A stretch of DNA of 64,000 bases from Macrocybe gigantea (lineage: Eukaryota; Basidiomycota; Agaricomycetes; Agaricales; Callistosporiaceae): assembly GCA_011319805.1 (NCBI GenBank), contig SJRY01000263.1, positions 1-64,000 on the forward strand, in the 5' to 3' direction. Positions 1 to 12,262 of the stretch are shown here, in pieces. Within the stretch, counting starts at the first letter, position 1. The number at the start of each line of letters is the position of its first letter. The translations under genes were made by a program, and so were the position numbers. The notes under the pieces are model-generated. The model had not been told where the DNA came from. It searched no databases and saw only the letters and a program-made list of their open reading frames with translations.

Positions 1-2
1 TC

Positions 3-428
3 GAGCGCGCTCTTTCCGAGATGGAGTTCGAATGGGAGGCGCCAGCGCAGCAGACGCGAGGCGCAACCGCATGCTGGGTCGAGCACGAGTCCCCTCCTGG
101 CATTGCTCCTATCGGCTCGCCAGCCGCTCCTTCGGTTGGACGACCGCCTGCATCGCCGACGTTGGGACATCATCATCCAGTCCGACAGGCGGGCAACACA
201 GCAATGGGTCCTGCAAACTTCTTCCAGAGCCTGTTGAGCTCCAAAGATCGAGCCGGTGCGAGCGCAGCGGTGAGCGGCGGATTGGGGCGACGCGCGAAGA
301 CGAACGGAACACGAGTGGCGGCGAAGACGGAAGTGGGTGAAGGCAGCGGAGCTTCCAGAAAAGGAAATCGCAGCCACCGAGTTGTTGACATGTGTTGTGG
401 CATGAGAACGGAGCCTCTTTGTCCTTGA
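3..428 (+). CDS. 3' end of an unknown gene (5' truncated by window edge)
   Basis: An open frame runs in from the window edge and stops at 426-428, giving about 141 residues. The first visible Met is at 21, but the frame is open upstream of it, so I treat this as the C-terminal part of a longer protein. The sequence is rich in Pro, Ser, Ala and Gly (for example PSVGRPPASPTLGHHH) with a basic stretch near the end, the look of a disordered fungal tail. No domain is recognisable. An overlapping frame is open over much of the same stretch, so the frame choice rests on composition and on being open at the edge. Confidence 0.4.
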   Translation, partial: ERALSEMEFEWEAPAQQTRGATACWVEHESPPGIAPIGSPAAPSVGRPPASPTLGHHHPVRQAGNTAMGPANFFQSLLSSKDRAGASAAVSGGLGRRAKTNGTRVAAKTEVGEGSGASRKGNRSHRVVDMCCGMRTEPLCP

Positions 429-574
429 CCGCCATCACGTTCCCCGGCGGCCACCATCCTCGTCCCCCTCTATCTTACAGTCTGGCTCTGTAACTTCATC
501 TCCGACAACGTGCGTTGTCTCTTTTCGTTTATATAACTTAAGTTCCCTCTATCTCTCTGTATTAAAAATGGGAA

Positions 575-1944
575 AATGGTGCGATTTCGCGTCTCACACC
601 CAAGTTCTGCGCGGATGCTCACTTCACGGCGAATGTGTCATAGGACGCCAGAGTATGTTGATGACGTCTTGCATGCGAAAGTGAAAAACCTGGTGTACGT
701 CTGCACCAAGCGCTCTGTCTTCCGACCGTCCTGATGCTCATCGCGAATAGGTCTGGCGCGATCGAACGGTCCATGTTGGAGAAGACTGAACCGACGATCA
801 GCTATGAGAACTTTGTAAAAGATTTGGACACGGGCGACTCGTTCACCACTTCCCTGATCGACATCCTTGTCAAAGTGAGTCTTCTAGCCTGTCACAATTG
901 ATCGCGGATGACTGAGTCTTCAATCTGTGTGTCGCGACAGGAACTGGCAGAACGAAGGACGCGTCGACCCTTAACGATCGCAGGCTCATAGCGGATCGCT
1001 CCCCAAGAGCCTGCGCTCCTGGCGACGCCCCTCCGCATCTATCGCGACCGTTCGCATGGACGATACCACCACTCTGCGCGGCGTCCCGTCAACCTGACGG
1101 AGTACCTCACCGCGCCGCCCAGCGAGATGGACTTGGAGGAAGATGAAGATATCTTTGAGAGCATGCTTGACAATGGAAGCGCCGAAGGCGCCCGGATCAA
1201 TTCGGACCTCTTCGATGCCTATAGCAGCGGGCTGCAGGCACCGACCGTCAATCTGAATACTTCTTCGCCACCGTCGAAGACCGCTCGTCATCGCCGCCCA
1301 CGCAGTCGTCGAGCAGTCGCAGTGGGCCATGGTCAATGCCCCATCCACCGTACCTATATCGTACCCCAGCTCGTCGCTGACGAGGCAGCCTTCGATCCGA
1401 CGGCCCGCACGCTCAAGAACCGTCGATTTCAATGACTTTACACATCGGCGTCGTTCGTCCATTAGGGAGCAGATGAGCGCCAGTGACCTGACGGAGCCGC
1501 GGGAGAACTCGTATCGCGTGCACAAGCTGGCAGTCGATTCTTCCCCTTCAGCCGCCTGCGTCGCTTCGAGGTAGCTGAGCCATTCCTTGGTCAGACGTGG
1601 CGGAGAACATCAATGCCAGCGGTTCGGACTATGAGCGGGAAACACACGCCCCCGAGCCAAGCGTGTCAGGTGGTGCATCGTGGTCTGCTCCGACGCCTCC
1701 TCGGGTTCCGTCGCAGGACTCGCCGGACCCTGAGGGAGAAGACGCCGAAGCGCATGCCGAGTCTGGTTGGTTAACTTTGCCGAGACTTCGGCGTGGCGGT
1801 TTGCGCGCGCCAGAGTCTATGCTGTCTCGTCATGCTTCGCCTGCTGTCGTGTCGTTTGATCATCTTTTACGCGTCCCAGGAGACCCCACCGAACCATCTG
1901 GTTACCCCACGCCAGGTTCCACCGATAACGAGACGTCGAGTTGA
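575..1944 (+). CDS. Unknown protein, low-complexity, reading frame interrupted
   Basis: Likely exons are about 575-691, 752-873 and 992 onward. The second intron (874-991) has a GTGAGT donor and a TAG acceptor and joins in phase. Exon 3 begins RIAPQEPALLATPLRIY and contains an acidic stretch (MDLEEDEDIFESMLDNG). After about 1270 the plausible coding frame changes four times (near 1275, 1330, 1530 and 1595), each time in the direction of one missing base, and ends NETSS at 1944. The later part is Ser/Pro/Arg rich (TRQPSIRRPARSRTVDF). I do not recognise a family. The repeated same-direction shifts match breaks in better-known genes of this window, so consensus error is as likely as decay. The start codon is uncertain; an ATG at 567 is in another frame. 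Confidence 0.4.
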
Positions 1945-2237
1945 AGCATGCAAAATGAGTCCTATGCAACAAACTGAGCATCTGTATGATTACTTTTGTA
2001 TATAACTGTTCCGTTTCTTTCGCCTTTTTTTTTCTCTCTTTTGCTCTGGGACATGTAGCGCTTTTCTTGTCGTCTTATCAAACCCATGCGCGGATTTTCT
2101 TGGCTTTACTGCCTCATGTAGAACTTGAATGCAGCATTGTTTGAAAAATGCAACTTTGTTATGGAAAGCAACACGCCACACTGACGGATGAGTCCAGTGG
2201 ATTTCTGAGATCATCGACCGACCTGGCAGCCCCCATG

Positions 2238-3484
2238 ATCAAGAAACGGACACGTCCCACTCCTCGCGTTCGTGAGCTGTCCTTTGAAGAGGAAGATGAG
2301 CCTAAGCCAGAAAATGAAGAAGAGGCCCTCTTGCCGTGGGTTGTTCTTCCGTTGCAGACACCATTCACGTTCTGACGCTTTGCACAACTCCAGGCTAGCG
2401 GACCTCATCGAACTGCGCAAGCTGAGGAAAGCACGACAAGGCATTGATGTTGCCAAGCTGAACAAGGGAGACGCCAAAAAGAAGAAAAAGGCCGAGGAGC
2501 CTAGAGACCAGGGTGGGCTGAGGAGACCGACGTTTAAGGATCATGAGGAAGAGGAGTGAGTCTGCTCCCTATGTTTCTCGACGATTGAGGCGTTTGACTC
2601 TTTGCCTTTTGAACTTTAGTGATGAGACGAACAAGGAAGCAAAAGCTAGAAAGGTCGTCCGGTCCAACAACTTCACGCAGCAGACCAACGCTCTCGACGT
2701 TGACAAGCACATGTGGGTCTAGTCGTCCTCCTCGCGTCCCCAATATCACTTTGTGTGCCGTTTCACATTCATTCTTATTCACTGTTAAACGCATACAGGA
2801 TGGCTTACATTGAGGAGAACCTCAAGATTCGCAGCAAGCCTCGCGAAAATGCCGAGCAGCCTAAAGCCTCCCTAGACCCGCAGGATGCCCTGTACAGCCT
2901 CACAGAACGATGGAGGATGGACAAGTCCAAGGGCGCCACGGAGGAGGGAAGCGTGACGAACAGCTTGAGCATGCTGACCGCGATTCCGGAAGTCGACTTG
3001 GGCATGGAGTGCGTCCGCTGTCTTTCCCTTTCTCCGACGCGCCAAAAAGTCCCTAACGATATCTCTTCCAGTGTGAGGCTGAAGAATATAGAAGAGACGG
3101 AGAAGGCCAAGCGGGTCGTTGCTGAGGAGCGCCCCGAGAGACGGAAACTGTCCGCCGACGAGGAACATTTAGTAGCTGCACGGTGTATGTTAATGATTCC
3201 ATCTCTCCAGCATTTCGCGTTGCGCTCAATTGTGGGGTTTTCGTTCAGTCTATAGACCTAACTTGAAGCCGAAATCAGACGCAGATATACTTCGGGACGC
3301 CAAACTGGAGGCTATGGGTCTTCCACCGCAGGACGATTACTCTCACAGATCCAAGCATGAGCGCCCGCAAATGGCAACAGACGAGATTGTGCGTCACGTT
3401 TGCCGCATTGTCCAAGCATGACCGTGACTAAATACAGAGTTTGGACAGGTCATGGAACGATTCAAGAAACGGATGCGGAAATGA
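2238..3484 (+). CDS. Tls1 / C9orf78 (HCA59) family spliceosome-associated protein
   Basis: Seven exons: 2238-2335, 2394-2555, 2620-2712, 2799-3008, 3072-3184, 3249-3388, 3449-3484. They join in phase to 283 residues, close to the family size. Landmarks are an N-terminal ELSFEEEDEP acidic region, the LRKLRKARQGIDVAKL block, a FTQQTNALDVDKHMMAYIEENL block matching the conserved MMxYIE motif, AIPEVDLGMD, and FYRPNLKPKS near the end. In fission yeast Tls1 and in human C9orf78 this family works with the spliceosome (Brr2); Tls1 also affects telomere length through splicing. Nuclear location is inferred from the family. All splice borders are GT-AG and there is no frame break, in contrast to several neighbours. 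I chose the ATG at 2238 because the frame upstream has no family similarity. Confidence 0.88.
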
Positions 3485-3584
3485 CACTTTGGTTTTTTTT
3501 TATATCTTTGTAGCAATTTAAACGCAGGTTATGTAGCAATAATTTCACTGATAATGAGGGCATTTTGACCGGGTTTCTTTAATT

Positions 3585-6091
3585 TCAAATGAGGCTCTTG
3601 AGCTTTCCAAAGTTTGGAGTGCCGAGTCCCGTCACTGGGAATTTCAATCACTTGGTCAGTGTATAAGGGTTATGGACGCTGCGTCGGGCTCACCTGGATC
3701 CCATCCCTCCGTGACCTGGGAAGTATAGGATTAGCCCAAGTTAGGAAAAAAGGATGGAGCTCACGTTGAAGCCGGTGGTGCCACAGCCAGAGTTATGTCC
3801 GATGAGGACATCGTTGAAGCCGCTGATAGCCTTCGAGTACAGCAAGGGGTTCAAAAAGCCCAAGGGCTTTTGGCCCCTGGACAATCGCACGTCGTTCAGC
3901 AGGGCAACTATGCCGGCGAACGTGGGCGACGACGCTGAAGTGCCACCGATCAGGCGCGGCACGCCAGAGAGCCAGATACGGTAGCGATCGCCTTGGGCGG
4001 CGACATCAGGGATGGCCTGCATTGACAGTTAGATGCGTCGAGCGCGAGGCTCATGAAATACGTACTCGGCCGTTGCTACCGTCGCATAAGATTGTAAGCA
4101 TCGACAAGCAGCTTGACAGTATGCGACGTACGGGTTGAAAAGGCCTTTATAAGTACCCTTCGGAAGGGCGTTCAGGTACTTCGTGACTACCTTGTCCTGG
4201 TAAAGAGGCCTGGGGAACTGGACGGGGTTTAACAGCCCCGAGCAAGAACGAGAGAATTCAGACAGCTCACATAGTCGCTGAAACCCCCTCCAGAGAAGAA
4301 ACGAGAAACCGCGATCTCAGGCACGTTCTGCGTCCCACCCACGGACGTTACGCTGAAGGACCGATCAGGTGCGTTGAGTGCCAAGCAAGTAAAATCGTAC
4401 TAAGGGCACCTGTCGTGCCGTGTGAGTATACGGATGCACATGCAAGCTATTTGGCGCTCACGATGCTGGGAACAGAGGAATGAACCTGGTGATATTGCGC
4501 CCATCATTCGTGAAGCACCTCTGCGTCGCCGGATCGGGGTTTCCATCGCCCACGCCACCATCACCGGACGAAAACATCAGAGAGACACCACGGGCGCCTA
4601 AACGGGAGAAGAAGTCAGTGTCGATCGCGGACATACGATCACTCGACCGACCTAATTGCGCAAAGCTTCTACAAGCACGCCGGGCGAAGCTCTCAGGAAC
4701 TGCATGACAATGGCAGCGGCAATTAGGTGTTTCTATTATGTAGTTATTTTTAAATCGTGTGACATACCTGTTTGCTCGTCATCTCCGTAGCTGGTGGAGA
4801 TAGAAAGCGGAGGATTGGGGTGAGAGAGAACAAAATCCAACCAATCTGTGTACGGCCTGCGCAATAGGTAAATGCATGCAGGGGCACTTAAAGACAGGGA
4901 GACGCAACTCGTTCGTGTTTGTAGGCGTGGTAGTGTCAGGTTTGAAAGGAGGACGGCCCGCAGTCGACCAGAAGGTGGCCTATTAAGAGATGAGCAACAC
5001 AGCTCACGTCCAGACTTTGTCCTGACTGACTGGAATTGGGTGGGACAGACCGAAAGCAAATTGCACGTCCAAGTTCGCTTCAGCGCCGGCGTTGGACAGA
5101 TTCTGGTCATTCAATCCGCCTGACGATGGAACGAAGATCAGCACCAATTCGTGGCCACAGGAATCCTTGAACTGTGCCTTTGACAGAGATGAATTGGAAC
5201 GAAGATCCGAGTGCGTCCGGCCGTTGTTCGGTGTAGAACGATTGCAGGTCTTGAAGGTTCGCAAATTGCTCCAGGTAGCCAGTGATGCCGATGGAATTAC
5301 CGTGAGCAGTGGGGACGAAACCGACGGCGTTGTACAGTTGCTGCAAGCACGAGATAGTGATCGTTTGATTGCAGCTGGGATCGATGGGAAGGCCTGTATC
5401 CTCATTAACGATCGCGGGCAGGTGTTTCAAGCTGGGCAACGGCGTGTCATCCGCGAATACAATCGTGGATCTTGCACCCTTGAATCGGCCGAACATGGTG
5501 GTCGGCTGGATAACATCGATGTGGTCGTGAAGGTTGCTGGGAAGACTGTAGCTTGTCGTCCTGACAAGATAGTCACCATCTTCGTGTTTCCAGACATGGT
5601 AAGTCTGCAGGATATGACAATGCCATCAGCATTGCATTCGGACGTAGAGCAATGCACTGCCAACTCACGGTGTCGAGCAGTTTTTCTGCCAAGCTGATAG
5701 GAATCTTGATTGTAACCCAGTCGTTTGCAGGGGACCGAACAAGGTCGCTCTCCTTGATGCCGTACGAGCTGAGCCATTCATCGACAAGCTTGATGCTTTC
5801 CGGGTGAGGCGCTACGAGCTCCTCGACTTGCTCCTTGGACAGATGCTGACCGTAACGTTCATGATATGGGTCGCTGACTTCGTAGAGGTGCTTCTCCAAA
5901 AGGGGGAAGTTGGGCTGAGGAAGACCGATGCGAAGAACGATGTTGTGGTCTGCAGGCGGCACGCTATGCTTTGTCCATCCATGGGGCGGGACTACGCTTT
6001 CCTTGACCTTGTAAGCGCACCCATCGGGAGGAGCAGCCCAGGAGATAAGCGGGCCAAGGGAGAAGAGAAAGAGGAGAGACGAGGACCGCAT
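3585..6091 (-). CDS. Sedolisin (S53) serine-carboxyl protease, copy A
   Basis: Fourteen exons, in gene order: 5669-6091, 5178-5604, 5031-5119, 4909-4979, 4768-4856, 4652-4699, 4462-4597, 4401-4409, 4271-4352, 4132-4217, 4066-4075, 3765-4016, 3694-3715, 3585-3634. They join in phase to 597 residues, the usual length of tripeptidyl-peptidase-like sedolisins. A signal peptide ([16 protein letters not shown]) precedes a pro-kumamolisin activation domain. Family catalytic residues are visible: Glu297 and Asp301 (AEANLDVQ), Asp395 ([10 protein letters not shown]) and Ser517 (GGTSASSP). The C-terminal [14 protein letters not shown] fits the Ca-binding loop. It should act outside the cell, cutting peptides from N-termini at acid pH. 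The 9-nt exon supplies the Cys-Pro of FPASCPYVTSVGGT and the 10-nt exon supplies NGR. The intron at 5120-5177 has a GC donor where copy B has GT. Confidence 0.93.
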
Positions 6092-6127
6092 GGTAACAGC
6101 CGACGTACCCCGCCTTTCTCAGCGCAG

Positions 6128-6135
6128 CTTTTATA
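6128..6135 (-). promoter_or_regulatory. TATA box of sedolisin copy A
   Basis: The minus strand reads TATAAAAG about 37 bases before the ATG of copy A. Copies B and C have near-identical boxes before their own starts, so I take it as the core promoter. Confidence 0.55.
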
Positions 6136-6783
6136 TGTCATTGGGCACCCTGATATGATGGCCCCATGAAGGCAATGATGTCCTCATCCTGAGCCGACGT
6201 TCATGCTTCTTGATCACACGGTGATACCCACTCCGGGATTTGGGCGGCTGGGGAACAAAAGCGCGGGACAGGGTCGGAATAGATTGTTCGCAAGAACGTA
6301 GGCCATTTAAGGCAACGCTGTTATGCATAGAGCGGTCGGTACATGTGACGCAGGAAATCCAATCGCGAAGTGAAGGAGAGCTCGATTGTGCGAGTCGCTT
6401 CCAGGACGTCGCTCCGGAGCTTCGTAATGGGCGAAAGCAACCTTACGTATCGTTGATTTGGCGTCGTTCTGTGAATGTCGTCAACTGCAGGTGCCCGAGG
6501 ATGATTAACGTTAGCAACAATAGATATGACCCTAGAGGTTTCATGTGCGCATGCTCTCATCAATGAAGAGCATGTGGACGCGACGCATGCCAGATACATC
6601 ATAACAAGCAATCAGCCACTGTAGACGGATAGACAAACTCACATGTCTGCTTTGATTCTCAAACTGTAGCAAACGGATAACAATCAGTAGGCCTGGATCC
6701 CAACATTCTGTAGACTCTCGACATCGGCAGTCTTCTTGGCGTTCTGTAGTCAACATTTCGACAGGAAGGCTTAAGCAAAATGG
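6136..6783. other. Intergenic, head-to-head promoter region
   Basis: Lies between the divergent starts of sedolisin A and the membrane-protein gene. Open frames here are short and lack coding character. I see no tRNA, repeat or conserved protein fragment. Confidence 0.5.
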
Positions 6784-9053
6784 ATGATGCTCTCATCAGG
6801 TAAAAAAAAAAGTTTCTGTCAATATGGTCAATTGAGCCACGCGCATGACGTCCGTAGCAGGGTCGAAAGTTCAAGAGTTCCATATTTGGCCCGTCTTCCG
6901 CTTCATCATCGTTACCTCTGTTCTGGACTTTATCTTCGCGGCGGTGTGGTTCCGAGTCCTATCAGATCTTCTACCTCTTTTCTTTTTCCTGTTTGCCTTC
7001 ATTCATCATCTACTTAGGTGAGTCCATGAGGTCGGCTCCCGGAGACGAATGCAATCCTATAACTAATGGTCTTTTTTTTTCTCTAGCGCGCTATACAGCT
7101 TTGGTTATTTTCTGTACTTGATTTTGCCTTTGTATCACTGGAGGTCTTCGGCAAGCACAAGACTCCTTCTGTTTAAACAGCAGTCAAGTTCTGATCAACT
7201 CTCAGCCTGGTTTGCCCTAGTTTTTACAGGCGCTACGTTGATCGATGGTCAACTCAAAGCGATATAATTTTCGTCCTCGGTGTTTACACCCTAACCATAG
7301 GACTTGCGATAGCATGGCTTTGCAGGCTCGCAGCCTTGATCAAGGGGGAATAAAAGGACTATTGAAGCCTTTCGATTTGCAAGGGGGTGTGCACCGTCCT
7401 AGGGTATATTCACGACTCTCAATCTTCTTTGGCCGAGCTATATGGCGGTCTCGACATGTGTGAGTAGTGCTGTTCCCTATCCAATCCGAAAAGCGATCTT
7501 GCCAAAAGACTCATCTGGGCTAGGCCAGAACCAAAAGGCCTCATTGCCACGCGTGGCCTTTTCGCTCTTGGATTTATTTCAGGGCTCATTGTATTCGCCA
7601 TTTTTGCCATGATAATCGAGCCCATACAAGAGACTGTTTGACTCCGACAAAGTTCTATCATGCAACGGACCTAGTGTACGATTTTGAAATGGCTGACCCG
7701 GTCTGGAGCATAATAGCTGTAAGAAAGCAAAATTTTCTTCGCTGTCTATTCTCTTACCGGAAACTATCTCCAAGTTTATAGATATGAATGTCCCTGCTGC
7801 CAGTCAGGCAGATGTATTCAAAGCCTCAGTGAATGTCTCGGCTTTGTGGGATGACCGCGGCAGCAGACCAGAATGTATTCATTTGCCCGGAAACCGCACC
7901 TTCGGAGGCCATGTCCAAGGTGTCCAGTCAGACCCATATATTCAGACAGTAACAATATTTTGTCCCAATAGGCGCGGGTATCTCCCGACCGGTTTGTGAA
8001 TTCTATTTTGGTATCACGGATTTGCATTGACATATACAACTAGCCCAGGAAGCAATGTCATTACCTTCGTCGCAAGTCACTCCAGACCTTCTGATTACAG
8101 TGAACTTCACAAAGCTTGGCATGGACTCTGATTCGCTTGTAGACGCACGCAAAAGAACGGTGTCCATCTTAGTGGGGCTCACAAATGACACGCGGACGTG
8201 TTGGCGAACACGATGCCGACTCCGCTGTTCCCGAATTCGCATATATGCGGTAGTGTGTCACGAGAGTTCCGAAGGCGTTTTGTGAAACCCAGTTTAGCGG
8301 CTCTTGGCAGTATTGGCGTATGTTACACAGAATTGTCTTGCGTCTAGGCTCAAAGGCGAGATCTGCTGACCTCGTTCTCGGGTCGTCGTCTAGGACATTC
8401 CTTGTTACCGATCTCGTCGCATTGACGACAGACAATCACCCACTCATTCCGCGCTCGGAGAGCACAGCAACGTTGCGTGTTTATGGGCAGAATGACTTCT
8501 TCGAGTGGACCATCGACCAAGATTTCAGGGAGAAGTCCGTCTGGGGAGGAATTGCGGCCGTTGGCGTTTCTGGACGTCCATCAACGGAGCTTTTACCGTC
8601 CTCTTTGGAGGAAGCCTCCTCTTGATTTTCGGCAAGCATTCGACCGAATCTTAGCGTACGACCCTCTGATTGACGCTCTCGTTTCCAGGCCGGAAACCTT
8701 TAACTCTGTTCGGCGTCGTCGACGGATTGAGGAGGGAGGACCTCCGCCGCGATTGGAACAGCGTGTACACCGCTTTGAAAGAAGAAAAGAATGCAAAGCC
8801 CGGCCCGCTGGCGCTGCTGAGGGACTATGTGGTGGACCTCGAAGCCGTCGATGAGGGGCCCGAAGGTGACATGCTACGTGCAATTGACCTTCGACGGCGT
8901 ACCGTGCCGTCCATCCCCGCTGTCGAACCAAACGTTGCTCATGCCAAGGGCAGGGGCCAAGTCGGAAGTAAAGCGACTGAGATGTCTATGATGCACAACG
9001 ATCGCTTCGATTTTGTGCGAGCGATTCACGCCAATTTACGTTCAGCATCCTGA
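6784..9053 (+). CDS. Multi-pass membrane protein of a basidiomycete family, frame interrupted
   Basis: Early exons: 6784-6799, 6858-7017, 7087-7143, 7230 onward; the last exon is 8689-9053. Visible are several hydrophobic spans (FIIVTSVLDFIFAAVWF; YSFGYFLYLILPLYHWR; IIFVLGVYTLTIGLAIAWL; GLFALGFISGLIVFAIFAMI), a middle region that looks exposed (NVSALWDDRGSRPECIHL), then a last span (NGAFTVLFGGSLLLIFG) and a soluble tail (RREDLRRDWNSVY). The layout, helices, then a large exposed domain, then helix and tail, fits lineage-specific membrane proteins common in Agaricomycetes; function is unknown. The intron at 8632-8688 has a GC donor. At least four sites need one extra base: near 7357 (G run), 7638, 7780 and 8565. 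The middle (8000-8400) is not fully resolved. It could be a decaying gene, but conserved helices and splice sites favour sequence error. Confidence 0.6.
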
Positions 9054-9210
9054 AATCAATCGAAAGCTTTTGTTTTCACTTATGTAACGAGAGCGAAAGC
9101 AGTCCGAGCTGAAGATGATATGTAAACGAGAGGATAATTAAATGAGCGTAAGGCAAATGACTGCGGTGACTGAAGCGGGAATAACAAACGTCCTTGTATC
9201 TTTTCGCCGC

Positions 9211-11728
9211 TCACAGGAGTATCAGGTCCTTGAGTACACCAAAGTTCGGAGTACCGAGCCCAGTAACTAGTTCAAGATGGTTAATTCCAGGTATTCTAAA
9301 CAGGAAATGCCATGACTGACCTGGGTCCCATCCCTTCGTGGCCTGTGGCGGAGAGAAAAATGTTAAATCATTTGCTTTTGTGTTATGTTTCTCACTCACA
9401 TTAAAGCCGGGTGTTCCACATCCGGGGTTACGGCCACTAGTAATGTCATTGAAGCCTGGCACACCAACCGCATAGAGCAAGGGATTCACGAATCCCAAGG
9501 GAGAGCGACCTTTGGAAAGTCGGACGTCGTTCAATAGGGCGACAATGCCAGCAAATGCGGGGGAAGATGCCGATGTTCCACCAATGAGAACCGGTCTACC
9601 AGAGAGAATAATGCGGAAGCGATCGCCTTGAGCGGCGACATCGGGATAAGCCTGGATAACGTCGATGTTATTGGAAAATAAACGGTGACTTCCAACAGAC
9701 ATACCCGTCCCTGGCTGTGAATAGAAGAGGCGGCGGTCAGAGGCCTGGTAACTGTCATGTCGATGGAGGACCTACGGATTGTAAAGTCCTTGATAGAGCC
9801 CCTTTGGCAGACCGTTTAGGAAACCTTGAACGGCTCTGTCCTGGTACGCAGGCCTGGAGAACTAAAAAGGAAACTCCTCAGCTGTGGCGAAGTTCGCGAC
9901 GCGGTTTGCCACTAACGTAATTGCTGAAACCTCCACCAGAGAAGAAACGTGAGACGGCAACTTCAGGGTTAATGTTCTGCGTGCCACCGACAGAAGTTAC
10001 GCTAATGCGCAGAGTCACTGATATTCCTCGCAAAAACAGAGGCAAGCCGCTTACAATGGACATCTGGCAACAGGCTGAGAAATATCACGCCAAAGAATGG
10101 ATCACGTATACTCACGATGCTGGGAAAGAAGGAATGAATTTCGTCTGGTTTTTGCCGTCGTTTGTGAAGCATTGTTGTTGTGCAGGATCCTCTTCTCCGT
10201 CGCCAACGCCGCCGTCTCCCGATGAGAACAACAAGGTCACACCCCTGGCACCTGTTTATCGCGAGCTTAGTATAGCAAACGACCATACGTGTAAAATTCA
10301 CACACCTAATTGAGCCATCTCAGCACAGGCGCGGCGGGCAAAGCTCTCAGGCACTGAAAGTGATGTTATATTCAGTACTCAAGACATCTGCCTTTGCGAT
10401 CTATGAATACCTGTTTGTTCGTCATCTCCGTAACTTGTCGAGATCGAAAGAGGGGGGTTATCATGGGACAAAACAAACTCCAGCCAGTCCGTGTAGGGTC
10501 TGGATATTGTATTCAGCGTCCTTAGATCTGCATATATGTTAGAGAAACGGACGCAACTCGTTTGTATCGGTAGGAGTCAGAACATCGGGGTTGAAGGGAG
10601 GACGTCCGGCAGTCGAGTAGAACGTGGCCTGCGAACGCGTGAGGCAATATTTGGATGATGGTGTAGAGTATGGCTTACCGGAATAGGATGTGACAACCCA
10701 AAGGCAAATTGAACGTCCAGGTTAGCTTCAGCGCCAGCATTTGAGATGTTTTGGTCATTCAAACCGCCTACAAACGGAGAAATAAATACACATCAATTGA
10801 ATGGAAGATCTTGGGGGTACCTTTCACCGAAATGAAATTGAAAGACGAGTTGAGAGCATCGGGTCGTTGCTCCGCGTAGAATTGTTGAAGGTCTTGGAGG
10901 TTCGCGAATTGTTCCAGGTAACCTGTGATGCCAATCGAATTTCCTTCAGCGGATGGAGTAAAACCGACGGCATTGTATAGTTGCTGCAGGCACTTGATGG
11001 TGATGGTCTGATTGCAGCTAGCATCGACTAACGCGCCATTGACATTGAATGCGGGGAGGTTCTTCTTCTGAGTCAAATCTGGCTGATCGTCCATCCAAAC
11101 AATAGTCGATTTTGATCCCTTGAAGCGACCGAACATCGTCGTAGGTTGAATGACGTCGACATGTTCGTGGAGGTTGCTAGGAAGGCTGTAGCTGGTAGTC
11201 CTTACCAGGTAATCCCCACTTTCTTCATGCTTCCAGACGTGGTATTCCTAGATGAGCGTCGCGTCAGCCCTAACGTCCAACGAATTATAAAACAGCGACG
11301 CTCACCGTGTTCAACATCTTTTCTACCAGGGTAACAGGAATCTTAACTATGACCCAATCCCTCGCAGGAGAGCGGGCAATATCGTCTTCCGTGATGCCAT
11401 GGGAGTTAAGCCATTCGTCGACGAGGTCGACACTCTTCGGATTAGGAGCGACGAGGTCCTCGACCTCCGCCTTGGACAGATGCTGTCCATAACGTTCGTG
11501 GAACGGATCGCTCACTTCATAGAGGTGCCTTTCGAGGGTGGGGAAATTGGGTTGCGGCAGCCCGATGCGTAGGATGATGTTATGGTTCGTCGGCGGACGA
11601 CTGTGCTTCGTCCACCCACGAGGTGGCACAATGCTCTCCTTGACCTTGAGGGGACAATCCTTTGAAGGTGCCGCCCACGCGGCGAACGGGACAGCGGAGA
11701 GAGCAAGGAAGAGAGACAAGGACCGCAT
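9211..11728 (-). CDS. Sedolisin (S53) serine-carboxyl protease, copy B
   Basis: Fourteen exons: 11306-11728, 10821-11247, 10679-10767, 10558-10628, 10411-10499, 10306-10353, 10116-10251, 10055-10063, 9917-10001, 9776-9861, 9705-9714, 9400-9651, 9321-9342, 9211-9266. They join in phase to 600 residues. Every exon has the same length as in copy A except two that are 3 and 6 bases longer, showing recent tandem duplication. Signal peptide [17 protein letters not shown], then the activation domain. Predicted catalytic residues: Glu297, Asp301, Asp395, Ser518. The 9-nt exon gives SCPF and the 10-nt exon gives QGR. The donor after exon 2 is the canonical GT (GTACCC). As a secreted acid protease it probably shares substrates with copies A and C; its prodomain and substrate-binding loops differ modestly. 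Confidence 0.93.
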
Positions 11729-11766
11729 GGTCTAATGCAGAGAACCGCTGGCTAGTTTGGGCGGCC

Positions 11767-11774
11767 ATTTTATA
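11767..11774 (-). promoter_or_regulatory. TATA box of sedolisin copy B
   Basis: The minus strand reads TATAAAAT about 39 bases before the ATG of copy B, at the same distance as in copy A. Confidence 0.55.
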
Positions 11775-12262
11775 CTCCAACGGGACTGACGCCCATTAAG
11801 TGACTGCGTTCAGGGTCTCACGACAACCAAGATAACTCACCATTACCGTTGCATGGCTTCCACAGGAGTGCTTCCTCGTCTCACGAGAAATATCCCTGCA
11901 CTTATTGGGACGGGCAGCTTGCATCCATGTGTCTGCCGACTTTGGCAGCACCTTCGACGATGATCGCTGCGTGAATTTGCCCATGTACAATCATCCTGGA
12001 AAAACGAAGAAGCACGGCAACGCCTGTCACACCAAATGGGAAGCGAATTTCGGCAAATGCTGTGCGCCTGTAGATATGCGGCACATGATTCCTTCTTTTC
12101 TCCGTTCCATTCCAGTCCAGCAGATGGCCACATGGAACGCAGGTGAGATTTGCCACTTTTCCGAGAGGTCGGTGATCGCGTTGAAGTTGATAAACGCGTC
12201 AGCTAAAAATAGGTTTATTTTGGTTTGTATTTCCAAGAACGGTCACATGCAAATTGAATCTA
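11775..12262. other. Intergenic between sedolisin copies B and C
   Basis: Holds the upstream region of copy B and the 3' flank of copy C. A plus-strand frame at 11905-12315 is open but enters the end of copy C and has no recognisable protein. I see no other feature. Confidence 0.5.

Noticed and set aside
986..1525. Minus-strand open frame of 179 codons
   Set aside because: It lies opposite a plus-strand stretch with better coding character and well-placed introns, and shows no recognisable protein.
4353..4461. Loss of the conserved Cys-Pro in the sedolisins
   Set aside because: My first model spliced over this region as one long intron. A 9-nt exon inside it restores Cys-Pro in all three copies.
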